In this document: positions 9,904 through 18,663 of the stretch, one piece after another
Numbering within the stretch: position 1 is the first letter of the stretch
Layout of the letters: every line of letters begins with the position of its first letter
Assembly (NCBI GenBank): GCA_937872985.1
Contig: CALMUW010000086.1
Span: 23,306 to 87,305 of the forward strand
DNA from: an uncultured Alphaproteobacteria bacterium
Lineage (GTDB): Bacteria; Pseudomonadota; Alphaproteobacteria; Rhizobiales; Aestuariivirgaceae
Direction: 5' to 3'
Length of the DNA stretch: 64,000 nt
Notes under the pieces: generated by a model
Seen by the model: only the letters and a program-made list of their open reading frames with translations
The model's database searches: none
What the model was told of the DNA's origin: nothing
Program-made: the position numbers and the translations under genes

Positions 9904-10576
9904 GGAACACCGGATCAGCCTCGGGGGACTGGCCCTCATCCCCGACCGTTCGGGTGCCCTTTCGGTGCCGGATTTTTCCGCCCTGCTGGTGGCCGACCTG
10001 CACCTTGAGACCGGGGCTGCCCTGGCGCGGCGGGGCCTGCATGTGCCGCCCTATGACAGCCGCTCGTCCCTGACGCAACTCGAAGCCGTGCTGGCCATGA
10101 CAAGGCCTGAACGGCTCATTTTCCTCGGTGACAGTTTTCACGATGCCGCCGGGGCGGCCGCCATGGACCCCGCCGACCGGCAGCGCCTTGCCGCCATCAC
10201 GGCGCGGCATGACACCATCTGGGTCACCGGCAATCACGATCCTCATGCACCTGATGATCTGGGTGGGCGCGGCGTTGATGCGCTGGCGCTGGGGCCGGTG
10301 ACCTTGCGCCATATCCCATCGCCCCGGCTGGGCGATGGCCATGAGATCGCGGGCCACCTGCATCCCGGCGCAACGGTGGTGCAGCGCAACGTGGCGGTGA
10401 AGCGCAAATGCTTCATCGCCGACGCGCGGCGGCTGATCATGCCGGCCTTCGGCAGTTACACCGGTGCCTTAAGTGTCTCATCTTCTGCTTTTAAAGGCCT
10501 GTTTGAGGAGGCGGATGCCCGCGTCTGGCTGACGGGCGCGGAAATTCACGTCTTTCCGCGCCAGCGCGTGGCCTGA
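9896..10576 (+). CDS. pdeM: ligase-associated DNA damage response endonuclease PdeM (metallophosphoesterase)
   Basis: 226 aa calcineurin-like phosphoesterase. Metal ligands are in canonical order: DLHLE (about residue 34), GDSFHD (78), GNHD (112-115) and GHLHPG (about 152). PdeM proteins are two-metal phosphodiesterases with DNA end-processing activity. The frame has no ATG near the conserved N-terminus; TTG at 9896 is proposed because AGAGG lies 9 bases upstream inside the helicase gene and the resulting protein has the usual family length. The 8-base overlap with the helicase implies translational coupling. The next gene is convergent, so the pair seems to be the whole unit. Confidence 0.88.
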   Translation: MSREHRISLGGLALIPDRSGALSVPDFSALLVADLHLETGAALARRGLHVPPYDSRSSLTQLEAVLAMTRPERLIFLGDSFHDAAGAAAMDPADRQRLAAITARHDTIWVTGNHDPHAPDDLGGRGVDALALGPVTLRHIPSPRLGDGHEIAGHLHPGATVVQRNVAVKRKCFIADARRLIMPAFGSYTGALSVSSSAFKGLFEEADARVWLTGAEIHVFPRQRVA

Positions 10577-10601
10577 AGGTTTTATCCCAAGCGCCTGTGT
10601 C

Positions 10602-13600
10602 TCAGCTCTTTTTTGCCTTCAGAGCCGCGACGATCTCCGGGGTTGCCTCACCCGTCACCTTGAAGCCGTTCTGCATCTGGAAGAGGCGGATGGCGTTGGC
10701 GGTGCGGCTGCCCATGCGCCCGTCCGGCGTGCCGATGCTATAGCCCAGACCGTTGAGCAAGGTCTGGACCTCGGCGATGTCGGAGTTGACGACGGGGGCC
10801 ACCGCTTCCGGCGCGGCAGCGGTGCCCGAGGCATTCCAGTCGCCGCGCGTGACCGCGACGACATTGGCGACGTCCATGGTGCGCTTGGGCTGCCAGGAGG
10901 CCACCCGTTTTTTCACGTCATCCACCATGGCGGGCGACAGGCTGCGCGCGAGAACGGCAGCGCGATTGCTGGCGTCGGTGTCCTTCTGCTGGGCGGCGAG
11001 CGAATACCAGAAGAGCGCGTCGGAGCCGGAGGGCACGGTGCCGAGGCCGCGCTCGATCAGGACGGCGAGATTGAACTGGCTGTCCTTCAGGCCATGGTCG
11101 GCGGCCTGGCGGAACCAATAGACCGCACGGGTGTAGTCGGGCTTGCCCACGTTGCCGCTGGCCGCGATGCTGGCGGCATTGTGCATGGCGCGGATGTTGC
11201 CCTGGCGGCCTGCCTTCTCATAGAGCGACAGGGCGCGAGTGAAGTCCTGGGTGACGCCGGTGCCGCGTTCATAGAGGGTGGCAAGGCGGTATTGGGCGGG
11301 GGCCAGACCGCTTTGGGCAGCGCGTTCATACCATTCCGCTGCCTTGGCGGAGTCCTGCTTCACCACGCCGCCGTCGAGATAGCGGGTGGCAATGATGAAT
11401 TGTGCCGTGGCGTCACCATCGCGGGCCGACTGGCGCAGCGCCATGGCCCCCAGCTCGGCGGGCGGCATTTCCACCGGCGGGGCACCGGCCTGCACCACGG
11501 CAGGCGGCGTGATGGAGGCGGTGGTCAGGCCGCCATCAGCGGCGAGAAGGCTGGCGATGGTGGTGGCCTTGCTGGTGATGTCCAGGCTGCCCTGCACCTT
11601 GGCCGGTTCAGCCGGTGCGGGTGCCGCGCCGTCAATGGCTGCAGGGGCGGTGTCCGTGGCGCTGCCGGGCATGACCTGAGGGGTTTCGGCCGGAAGCGGA
11701 ACGGGCGCGGAGGCGGCGGGCTGGGGCACGGCGGTGGCGGCGGGCGGCGGCGCTGCCGGCTGCTGCACGGCCGCCGGTTCCACCGGCAGGGGTGCAGGCC
11801 TGGGCTGGCCGAAAATGTTCATGGTATAGGCCGAGACCGCCGCCAGCAGCAGCAGGCCGAGGAGCATCAGGCGCTTGCGCCTGGCGTCATTGTCGTTGGC
11901 AGCCGACTTGATTTCGGGCGCCGTCTTGGTGCCGTCCGGCTTGACGCCGGGCACCACCTTGCTGCCCTTCAGCGGCTTGCCCGGCTTTTCGGGCTTGGCG
12001 GCCTTGGGGGCCTTGGGGCCACGATTGAAAAAGGGCAGCCGGGAGAGCAGGCTCTTGACGCCCGTGGATTTCACACCGGCGAGGGCCCCCGCCGCGCCCG
12101 GGGTCACGCCCGCGAGGACGCTCTTGTGGGCGTTGGAGGCCTGGGCCATGCGGCGGGCGGCGGCGATGATGTCATCGACCGAGCCGGGAGCCGCTTCGGC
12201 AGCGCTTGTCTGCACACCGGCAAAGGGATTGGCCGGGGCGGTCGCTTCGACCGCTTCCGGGGTGAAGGGATTGGCGTCGAAGATCGGCGGCTCGGCGAAG
12301 ATTTCCGCGGCAGCGGGCATGGCGGGAGGCGCGGTCTCGGCCATGGCGGGAGCGGCGGCCATGGTGCCGACGGCGGGCTGGGCCAGGGCATTGTTTTCCA
12401 GCTCAGCCAGCTTGGAGACGATCTGCTCCAACGTGTCGTGGACTGCCTGCAGCGTCTCCTGATTGCGCTGGTCGGCGCTGGCGGCGGTTTCGCGCACCGC
12501 GCGCAAGCCGTCCTGCAGGGCCTGAATTTCCGGTGCGGCGTCCATGGCCGCCATGGCCGCCATGGGCTGGGCGGCGCCAGAGAATTCGGCGGCGACACGC
12601 CGGGCCGCTTCCTCCGCCGTCTTTTCCGAGGTGGTGCGCGTCTGCTCCATGGCGTCATAGAGCTGGTTCACGGCCCGCTCGATGGTGTCGAGGCTGGTCA
12701 ACTGGCTTTCGGCCCGGGCCAGGCGCTCGGCCATGGCGGTGATCTGGTTTTCCAGCGCCGACTGGGCGATGGGCGCAGCCCCCTGACTCATGGCTTCACT
12801 CAGCCGGCGGTCCATTTCGGCCATGCGCCGTTCCAGATCGGTGAGCTGCGGCTTGTGGGCCATGGAGCCTTGGGTCTGCTCCAGCCGCTCATGAATGTCG
12901 GTGACGCGACGGTCGAGGTCGGCCAGCGGACGCAGGTCCTGGCTCTGGGCGACGCGGGTGGAGAGCTGTTCCACGGCGGTGCGGAGTGCCGTCACGTCAC
13001 GATCGGAGGCCAGGCCCTGACGGGTCTGGTCGATGCGCTGGTTCAGGGTTTCCACTTCGCCGCGCAGACGCTGCATTTCGGCAGGCGTGCCGTTCTGGCT
13101 GGCAAAGGCGGACTGGGCATCCTTGAGAAGGGTCAGGATGCGCTGTTCGATGGTGCGCAGTTCCTTCTGGCTGGCCTGCACCGCCGCCGTCTGGGCGCGC
13201 GAGGCCAAGGCCTCGGAATCCTGACGCACCCCGTCGATGCGTCCGGCAAGCTGCGACAGTTCGCGCTGCAGCAGTTCCGGCAGGGCCACGGCCTTGCCGG
13301 TTTCGGTGCGATCGATGCGGTTGGCCAACTCGCTGATGCGGGCTTCGAGATTGCGGATGGCGGGAGCCTGCTGCAGCACCTGTTCGTTGACCGAACCTGC
13401 CGCGCGGGTGGCCATGTCGGCCATGCGGTCCTGCATGGTCTTGAGCGTGTCGCGGGTGCGGCGCTCGCCGTTTTCAATGTGCTCGATGATGTTGCGCACC
13501 GCCTTTTCCAGCGACTGGAAGGCGGGGGTATCTTCGGGCTTGGTGGTGGATCGGGCGGATGGCGTGGTCTGGGCCAGCTGGCTGACCTGACGGCCGACGG

Positions 13601-13991
13601 CCGACAGGCGCTCATTGACGGCGGAGAAGGCTTCCACCGTCTGGCGCTCGTTGCTTTCGACCCGGTTCAGGATACGGCTCAAGGCTTCCTGGTCGGCCTG
13701 GCGGGTGGCGGCATAGGGAGCCGGTGTGGTGTCCTGGTCGCGGCGGGCGATGCGGGCCAGTTGTTCGGCGATATCCTCAAGGCGCACCGCATCACGCGGC
13801 TCATCGCGGCGATAGGAAGGGCGCGGTGGCGGGGCGGCGGGGGCGGCATCGTCGGCCTGTTCCAGAATGACGTTGTTCAGCCACTCGCCGAGCGTCATGC
13901 CCGAGCGGCGGGCAGCGAACTTGGCGGCCTCGCGCACTTCCGGCTCAATGCCCTTCACGCTCCATGGAATTCCCGGCTTCATCGCTGCCAT
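10602..13991 (-). CDS. podJ: PodJ-like polar organiser with coiled coil, SEL1 repeats and peptidoglycan-binding domain
   Basis: 1129 aa. The N-terminus (PWSVKGIEPEVREAAKFAA) matches the start of PodJ homologues of Caulobacter and Rhizobiales, which place factors at a cell pole. Next come roughly 450 residues of Gln/Glu/Arg-rich coiled coil, a Pro/Ala-rich cytoplasmic region, one transmembrane helix at about 706-725 after a KRL-type basic flank, and a Pro/Ala-rich periplasmic linker. Four SEL1/TPR-like repeats follow (about 850-985; YLDGGVVKQDSAKAAEWYERA is one unit), and a PG_binding_1 domain ends the protein (about 1064-1124; EVQTLLNGLGYSIGTPDGRM). The periplasmic end therefore probably senses or binds the wall. 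A CtrA-like box lies about 80 bases upstream. ATG 13982 is an alternative start. Confidence 0.85.
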   Translation of the reverse strand: MAAMKPGIPWSVKGIEPEVREAAKFAARRSGMTLGEWLNNVILEQADDAAPAAPPPRPSYRRDEPRDAVRLEDIAEQLARIARRDQDTTPAPYAATRQADQEALSRILNRVESNERQTVEAFSAVNERLSAVGRQVSQLAQTTPSARSTTKPEDTPAFQSLEKAVRNIIEHIENGERRTRDTLKTMQDRMADMATRAAGSVNEQVLQQAPAIRNLEARISELANRIDRTETGKAVALPELLQRELSQLAGRIDGVRQDSEALASRAQTAAVQASQKELRTIEQRILTLLKDAQSAFASQNGTPAEMQRLRGEVETLNQRIDQTRQGLASDRDVTALRTAVEQLSTRVAQSQDLRPLADLDRRVTDIHERLEQTQGSMAHKPQLTDLERRMAEMDRRLSEAMSQGAAPIAQSALENQITAMAERLARAESQLTSLDTIERAVNQLYDAMEQTRTTSEKTAEEAARRVAAEFSGAAQPMAAMAAMDAAPEIQALQDGLRAVRETAASADQRNQETLQAVHDTLEQIVSKLAELENNALAQPAVGTMAAAPAMAETAPPAMPAAAEIFAEPPIFDANPFTPEAVEATAPANPFAGVQTSAAEAAPGSVDDIIAAARRMAQASNAHKSVLAGVTPGAAGALAGVKSTGVKSLLSRLPFFNRGPKAPKAAKPEKPGKPLKGSKVVPGVKPDGTKTAPEIKSAANDNDARRKRLMLLGLLLLAAVSAYTMNIFGQPRPAPLPVEPAAVQQPAAPPPAATAVPQPAASAPVPLPAETPQVMPGSATDTAPAAIDGAAPAPAEPAKVQGSLDITSKATTIASLLAADGGLTTASITPPAVVQAGAPPVEMPPAELGAMALRQSARDGDATAQFIIATRYLDGGVVKQDSAKAAEWYERAAQSGLAPAQYRLATLYERGTGVTQDFTRALSLYEKAGRQGNIRAMHNAASIAASGNVGKPDYTRAVYWFRQAADHGLKDSQFNLAVLIERGLGTVPSGSDALFWYSLAAQQKDTDASNRAAVLARSLSPAMVDDVKKRVASWQPKRTMDVANVVAVTRGDWNASGTAAAPEAVAPVVNSDIAEVQTLLNGLGYSIGTPDGRMGSRTANAIRLFQMQNGFKVTGEATPEIVAALKAKKS

Positions 13992-14071
13992 CCGTTGTTA
14001 TGCCGCCAGGCCATGGGTCAAAGACCCCACGGCAGGCGTCTGCCATTCGGCGTCAAAAGTTAACGGCTTTG

Positions 14072-14087
14072 GTAAATATTCGGTTAA
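14072..14087 (-). promoter_or_regulatory. candidate CtrA-like box upstream of the podJ-like gene
   Basis: On the minus strand the site reads TTAA, seven bases (CCGAATA), then TTTAC. The classical CtrA site is TTAA-N7-TTAAC, so there is one mismatch. It sits 81 bases upstream of the podJ-like start, in an AT-rich patch of the 275-base spacer 13992-14266, which otherwise shows no gene. The same pattern occurs upstream of cpaA and cpaB. CtrA control of polarity and pilus genes is known in Caulobacter; the assignment here is by sequence likeness only. Confidence 0.4.
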
Positions 14088-14266
14088 GCCGGCGCGCGGA
14101 CCGGGCCGCTTTCCGGGGCGGTGCAATTCGCCTGTTAAAACGCCGGGTGGCTTGGTTTCACAGTGGATTCAGCCATGGCCCGGCCAGCCCTGCTGTCCGG
14201 GCGAAAGGGCGATGATTCGCACAAACCTGACCACACTCCTTAAGGTTCGGCTGCGGCAGCGCCGCT

Positions 14267-15130
14267 TTACTCCCCGGCCATACGGCTTCTGATCTCGGCG
14301 CGGTGCGGGTGGGCCGGATAGGTGCCGAGGATGCGCATGTAGGAGGTGAAGAAGGCCAGTTCCTCCAGCGCCAGGCGGACATTGCGGTCCTCCGGGTGGC
14401 CGTCGATGTCGGCATAGAACTGGGTGGCCGAGAACTGGCCCTCGAGCTGATAACTCTCCAGCTTGGTCATGTTGACGCCATTGGTGGCAAAACCGCCGAG
14501 CGCCTTGTAGAGGGCGGCGGGCACGTTGCGCACCCGGAAGACGAAGCTCGTCACCACCGGCCCGTCGCCCGGTGCGGCGTCGCGGCGCTCCGGCGCCAGC
14601 ACCACGAAGCGGGTGGTGTTGTGGACCTCGTCCTCGATGTTCTCGCGCGCCAGTTCCAGGCCATAGATTTCGCCCGCCAGTCTGGTGGCGATGGCAGCCC
14701 GCGCGGGGTTGCGGTTTTCCGACAGTTCGCGGGCCGCCCCCGCGGTGTCCACCGCCACCACGGGGGAAAGCCCCAGGTCGCGGATGGCCTTGCGGCACTG
14801 GCCCAGGGCATGGACGTGGCTGTGCACGGTCTTGACCGTCTTCAGGTCGGTGCCGGGCAGGACGAGAAGCTGGTGATGCACACGCAGGAAGTGTTCGCCG
14901 ATGATGGCGAGATTGCTGGCGGGCATGAGGTGGTGAATGTCGGCCACCCGGCCTGCCACCGAGTTGTCGATGGGGATCATGGCCAGCCGCGCCTGCCCGT
15001 CGCGCACCGCCTGAAAGGCATCCTCGAAGGTGCGGCAGGACAGGGGCTCATGGTCGGGGTAGGCTTCAAGGCAGGCGATGTGGGAATTGGCTCCGGGTTC
15101 ACCCTGATAGGCAATCTTGGCGGTCATCAT
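14267..15130 (-). CDS. pheA: prephenate dehydratase
   Basis: 287 aa monofunctional enzyme that decarboxylates and dehydrates prephenate to phenylpyruvate in phenylalanine synthesis. The catalytic domain carries IAYQGEPGANSH at the start, MIPIDNSVAGRV near residue 90 and TTRFVVLAP before the regulatory part. The C-terminal ACT domain contains NMTKLESYQL, matching the ESRP-type phenylalanine-binding loop, so feedback inhibition by Phe is expected. There is no fused chorismate mutase domain. It follows kdsB by 4 bases and is probably cotranscribed with it, a pairing common in Rhizobiales. Confidence 0.95.
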   Translation of the reverse strand: MMTAKIAYQGEPGANSHIACLEAYPDHEPLSCRTFEDAFQAVRDGQARLAMIPIDNSVAGRVADIHHLMPASNLAIIGEHFLRVHHQLLVLPGTDLKTVKTVHSHVHALGQCRKAIRDLGLSPVVAVDTAGAARELSENRNPARAAIATRLAGEIYGLELARENIEDEVHNTTRFVVLAPERRDAAPGDGPVVTSFVFRVRNVPAALYKALGGFATNGVNMTKLESYQLEGQFSATQFYADIDGHPEDRNVRLALEELAFFTSYMRILGTYPAHPHRAEIRSRMAGE

Positions 15131-15134
15131 GGTC

Positions 15135-15890
15135 TCACTTGGCCGGCCTTAACATCAGCCGGGCCTGTTCCAGGTCCTCCGGCGCATCCACTCCCAGAGG
15201 CACCGCATCCACCCGCACTACGGCAATCCGCATGCCATGATCAAGGGCGCGCATCTGTTCCAGCCGGCGCTCGCGCTCGCGGGCCGACACCGGCAGGGCG
15301 ACGAAGCGCTCCAGCGCGGCCCGGCGATAGGCATAGACGCCGATGTGGTGCCAGAAGGGCGGCTCATGCTCCGGCGTCAGGGTGCGCACGAAGTCGCGGG
15401 CAAAGGCGACCTCGCGCGTGGCGCTCAGGGGGGCAATGGCCTTGACCACATTGGGATTGTCACGCTCGGCGGCCGTGGTGATGGGGGCGGCGATGGTGGC
15501 GATGTCCACCTGCTCATTGGCCAGGCCCGCCAGACAGCGCTGGATGGCCAGCGGATCGATGGTGGGAAGATCGCCCTGGACATTGACGGCATATTGGAAC
15601 TTGCGGGCGGGATCACGCAGGGCCAGCGCCTGGGCAATGCGGTCCGAACCCGAGGGCAGGTTGGGGTCGGTGGCCATGGCGTCGCCGCCCTGGCGGCGGA
15701 CGGCCTCGGCAATGTCGTTTTCGGCGGCGGCGACCAGAACCTGGCCGACATTGGCCGCCAGCGCCCGGCGCCAGACATGGACGATCATGGGCTGGCCGTG
15801 GATGTCAGCCAGGGGCTTTCCGGGCAACCTTGTGGAGGCCAGACGGGCGGGAATGACGACGATGGTATTGGCGAGTTCGATCATACGCAA
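15135..15890 (-). CDS. kdsB: 3-deoxy-manno-octulosonate cytidylyltransferase (CMP-Kdo synthetase)
   Basis: 251 aa enzyme that activates Kdo with CTP for lipid A-Kdo assembly in the cytoplasm. The nucleotide-binding start is VIPARLASTRLPGKPLADI, followed by VNVQGDLPTIDP, the family's GD metal-binding region, and ending with the usual HIGVYAYRR segment. Length is normal. ATG 15890 gives MRMIEL and ATG 15884 gives MIEL; homologues usually begin close to the second, and neither has a clear ribosome binding site. It is the first gene of a two-gene unit with pheA and diverges from the cytochrome c gene. Confidence 0.95.
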   Translation of the reverse strand: MRMIELANTIVVIPARLASTRLPGKPLADIHGQPMIVHVWRRALAANVGQVLVAAAENDIAEAVRRQGGDAMATDPNLPSGSDRIAQALALRDPARKFQYAVNVQGDLPTIDPLAIQRCLAGLANEQVDIATIAAPITTAAERDNPNVVKAIAPLSATREVAFARDFVRTLTPEHEPPFWHHIGVYAYRRAALERFVALPVSARERERRLEQMRALDHGMRIAVVRVDAVPLGVDAPEDLEQARLMLRPAK

Positions 15891-15992
15891 AAAAGTCTAA
15901 TTGGTTTGGTGGGCTGCTTATACCGGTTGCGCAAGGGCCGGGAAAGCACTAGGTAAGTTTCCGCTAATATGCCTCAACAAGGATAGCGTCGC

Positions 15993-16664
15993 ATGAACAT
16001 CATTCCCTTCCTGTCCAAGACCGCCCTCTCGGCGGTTGGCACGGCTGCCATGCTCGTCGGCATCAATGCCCTGGGCTCCAGCCTCTACAGCACGTCCGCT
16101 CCGGCCACGCCGGGCTTTCTGATCCAGACGGCGGAAGCTGCGGCTCCGGCGGCGCCTGCTCCGGCGGCGGCCCCTGCGCCGGCGGCTGAAACCCAGGTTG
16201 CCCAGACCGAAACGCCTGCGGCCCCTGCTGCGGCGCCTGCGGCTCCCGCCGCTGCCCCGGCTGCCGCTCCGGCGGCTCCCGCCGCTGGCGGTGAGTCCCT
16301 CGGCGCCCGCATGGCCAAGGCCGACATGGCCGCTGGCGAAAAGGCCGCCAAGGTCTGCGTCGCCTGCCACGACTTCGCCAAGGAAGGCAAGAACAAGGTC
16401 GGTCCGCACCAGTGGGGTGTGGCTGGCCGCGCCATGGGTTCGGTCGCCGATTTCAAGGGCTATTCCGAGGACCTGAAGGCCAAGGGTGCTGCCGGTGAGA
16501 CGTGGACGCTCGAAAACCTCGACGTCTACCTGACCTCGCCCAAGGACTTCGTGAAGGGGTCCAAGATGGCCTTCGCCGGCATCAAGGACGCCCAGCAGCG
16601 CGCCAACGTCATTGCCTGGATGAACGCCCAGTCCGATGCGCCGCTGCCGGCTCCGGCCCCGTAA
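15993..16664 (+). CDS. membrane-anchored class I cytochrome c (CycM type)
   Basis: 223 aa. An uncleaved N-terminal signal anchor (about residues 10-30) is followed by a 65-residue Ala/Pro spacer and then a cytochrome c domain. Haem attachment is CVACH at residues 122-126, and the distal Met ligand is in VKGSKMAF at residue 192. This is the layout of CycM/cytochrome c552 proteins, which shuttle electrons from the bc1 complex to a terminal oxidase while tethered to the periplasmic face of the inner membrane. A possible -10 box TAATAT sits about 25 bases before the start, and a clear terminator follows, so it is probably monocistronic. Confidence 0.92.
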   Translation: MNIIPFLSKTALSAVGTAAMLVGINALGSSLYSTSAPATPGFLIQTAEAAAPAAPAPAAAPAPAAETQVAQTETPAAPAAAPAAPAAAPAAAPAAPAAGGESLGARMAKADMAAGEKAAKVCVACHDFAKEGKNKVGPHQWGVAGRAMGSVADFKGYSEDLKAKGAAGETWTLENLDVYLTSPKDFVKGSKMAFAGIKDAQQRANVIAWMNAQSDAPLPAPAP

Positions 16665-16690
16665 GCGACATAATCACTTGCTTCAAGACC

Positions 16691-16723
16691 CACCGGCGGA
16701 GCGATCCGCCGGTGTTTTGTTTT
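16691..16723 (+). terminator. rho-independent terminator after the cytochrome c gene
   Basis: CACCGGCGGA and TCCGCCGGTG form a perfect 10-base stem around a GCGA loop (16691-16714). The T-rich tail TTTTGTTTT follows directly. It lies 27 bases past the cytochrome stop and separates that gene from the yej operon. Confidence 0.9.
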
Positions 16724-16784
16724 GTGTTTGCATCACCGGGCGCCTGACTATACTCGCCCGAATCACCTTGCCGCCGGAACCGCC

Positions 16785-18638
16785 ATGACGATTGACCGCC
16801 GCCGTTTCATCAAGCTTGCTGCCGCGCCCCTTGCCGTTCCTGCCTTTCCCTGGCGCGCGCTGGCCCAGGACCGGTCCTTCACCCATGCGCTCACCCTGTT
16901 CTCCGACATCAAGTATCCGGCGGACTTCAAGCAGTTCGATTATGTGAATGGCGCAGCGCCCAAGGGCGGGGTGATCCGCGTGGGCGTGGTCGGCTCCTTC
17001 GACAGTCTCAACCCCTATACCTTCAAGGGCGAGGCCGCCGCCGCCGCACCGGCCGAGACTCTCATGACCCGGTCGCTCGACGAACCGGCGACGCAATATG
17101 GCCTGCTGGCGGGTGAGGTGTGGCATCCCGAGGACCGCTCCATGGTGGTCTTTCGCCTGCGGCCGGAAGCGCGCTTCCACGACGGTTCGCCGGTGACGGC
17201 GGAGGACGTGGCCTGGAGCATGATGACGCTCAAGGAGGTGAACCCGCGCATGGCCGCCTATTACCACAACGTGGTGAAGGCAGAGGTGACGGGCGCGCGC
17301 GAGGTCACCTTCATCTTTTCCGAAAAGGGCAACCGTGAGATGCCCTCCATCACCAGCGAACTGCCGGTCTTGTCGAGGGCCTGGTGGACCGGCAAGGATG
17401 CGGCGGGCAAGGCGCGCAACATCGCTGAAATCGCGCTGGAGCCGCCGCTCACCTCGGGTCCCTATCGCGTGGCGGACTTCAAGCCGGGGGCCAGCATCAG
17501 CCTCGAGCGGGTGAAGGACTATTGGGGCGAGAGGCTGCCGGTCAACGTCGGCCAGAACAATTTCGACCGCATGGAGATCATTTATTTCCGCGATGCCAAT
17601 GTGGCGCTGGAGGCCTTCAAGGCCGACCAGTATGACTATCGGGTCGAGTCCTCCTCGAAGATGTGGGCCACGGGCTATGATATTCCCGCGGTGAAGGACG
17701 GGCGCTGCATCAAGACCGAACTGACCTTCCGCAATGTCAACGGCATGCAGGGCTATGTGTTCAACCTGCGCCGTGACAAGTTCAAGGATGTGCGGGTGCG
17801 GCGCGCCTTCAACCTGGCCTTCGATTTCGAATGGGCCAATGCCAACTTGTTCTACGGGCAATACACGCGCTCGCGCTCCTTCTTCAACAAGTCGGACATG
17901 GAGGCCAAGGGCCTGCCGTCGCCCGAGGAACTGGCGCTGCTGGAGCCGCTGAAGGCCGATCTGCCGCCGGAGGTCTTCACCACCGAATATCAGAACCCGG
18001 TGAACGCCACGCCCCAGGACCGGCGCAAGAACCTGCGCGAGGCCGCCGATCTTCTGGCCCAGGCAGGCTGGACCATCACCAGTGCGGGCGGGCGCAACCT
18101 CTTGAAGAACGCCAGGGGCGAGCCCTTCACGGTGGAATTCCTGCTCGATTCACCACTCTTCGAGCGCATCACGCTGCCCTTCCAGAAGCAACTGGAGATG
18201 CTGGGCTTCACGGTGAACGTGCGCACGGTGGACTCGACGCAATACGAGCGCCAGCGGCAGACCTTCGATTTCGATATGGTAGTGAACGTCTGGGGCGAGT
18301 CGCTCTCGCCCGGCAACGAGCAGCGCGGGCAATGGGGCAGTGCCGCCGCCGACCAGGCGGGCAGCGACAATCTTGCGGGCCTGAAGAATGCCGCCATCGA
18401 CAGGCTCATCGAGGCCGTGATCTTCGCCACGGATCGCGCCGCCCTGACCACGGCGTGCAAGGCGCTGGACCGGGCCCTGGCCTGGACGCAATTCGTGGTG
18501 CCGCACTGGTATTCGGCCACGACGCGGCTGGCCTATTGGAACCGCTTCGGCATGCCCGACACGCTGCCGGAATATGATGCGCCCATTCCCTCGGGCTGGT
18601 GGTATGAAGCAGAGAAGGCCAGGACGGTGAAGCCGTGA
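16785..18638 (+). CDS. yejA: extracellular solute-binding protein of a YejABEF oligopeptide ABC transporter
   Basis: 617 aa family 5 (SBP_bac_5) periplasmic receptor. The N-terminus has a twin-arginine type signal (MTIDRRRFIKLAAAPLAVPA), so export by Tat is likely. Family landmarks include GSFDSLNPYTFKG and FRLRPEARFHDGSPVTAEDV. YejA proteins bind oligopeptides; in Escherichia coli the system imports microcin C, and in Agrobacterium a related one imports peptidoglycan peptides. The ATG at 16785 was chosen because the Tat signal begins there; 21 extra codons upstream overlap the promoter region. It heads a five-gene unit with tight spacing downstream. Confidence 0.93.
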   Translation: MTIDRRRFIKLAAAPLAVPAFPWRALAQDRSFTHALTLFSDIKYPADFKQFDYVNGAAPKGGVIRVGVVGSFDSLNPYTFKGEAAAAAPAETLMTRSLDEPATQYGLLAGEVWHPEDRSMVVFRLRPEARFHDGSPVTAEDVAWSMMTLKEVNPRMAAYYHNVVKAEVTGAREVTFIFSEKGNREMPSITSELPVLSRAWWTGKDAAGKARNIAEIALEPPLTSGPYRVADFKPGASISLERVKDYWGERLPVNVGQNNFDRMEIIYFRDANVALEAFKADQYDYRVESSSKMWATGYDIPAVKDGRCIKTELTFRNVNGMQGYVFNLRRDKFKDVRVRRAFNLAFDFEWANANLFYGQYTRSRSFFNKSDMEAKGLPSPEELALLEPLKADLPPEVFTTEYQNPVNATPQDRRKNLREAADLLAQAGWTITSAGGRNLLKNARGEPFTVEFLLDSPLFERITLPFQKQLEMLGFTVNVRTVDSTQYERQRQTFDFDMVVNVWGESLSPGNEQRGQWGSAAADQAGSDNLAGLKNAAIDRLIEAVIFATDRAALTTACKALDRALAWTQFVVPHWYSATTRLAYWNRFGMPDTLPEYDAPIPSGWWYEAEKARTVKP

Positions 18639-18663
18639 TGATGATCGGGGCGGCGGCACACTG

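Noticed and set aside
11094..14063. 989-codon plus-strand frame opposite the podJ-like gene
   Set aside because: Gly/Arg/His-rich mirror of the coding strand, no family motif, no ribosome binding site; the minus-strand gene has clear domains.
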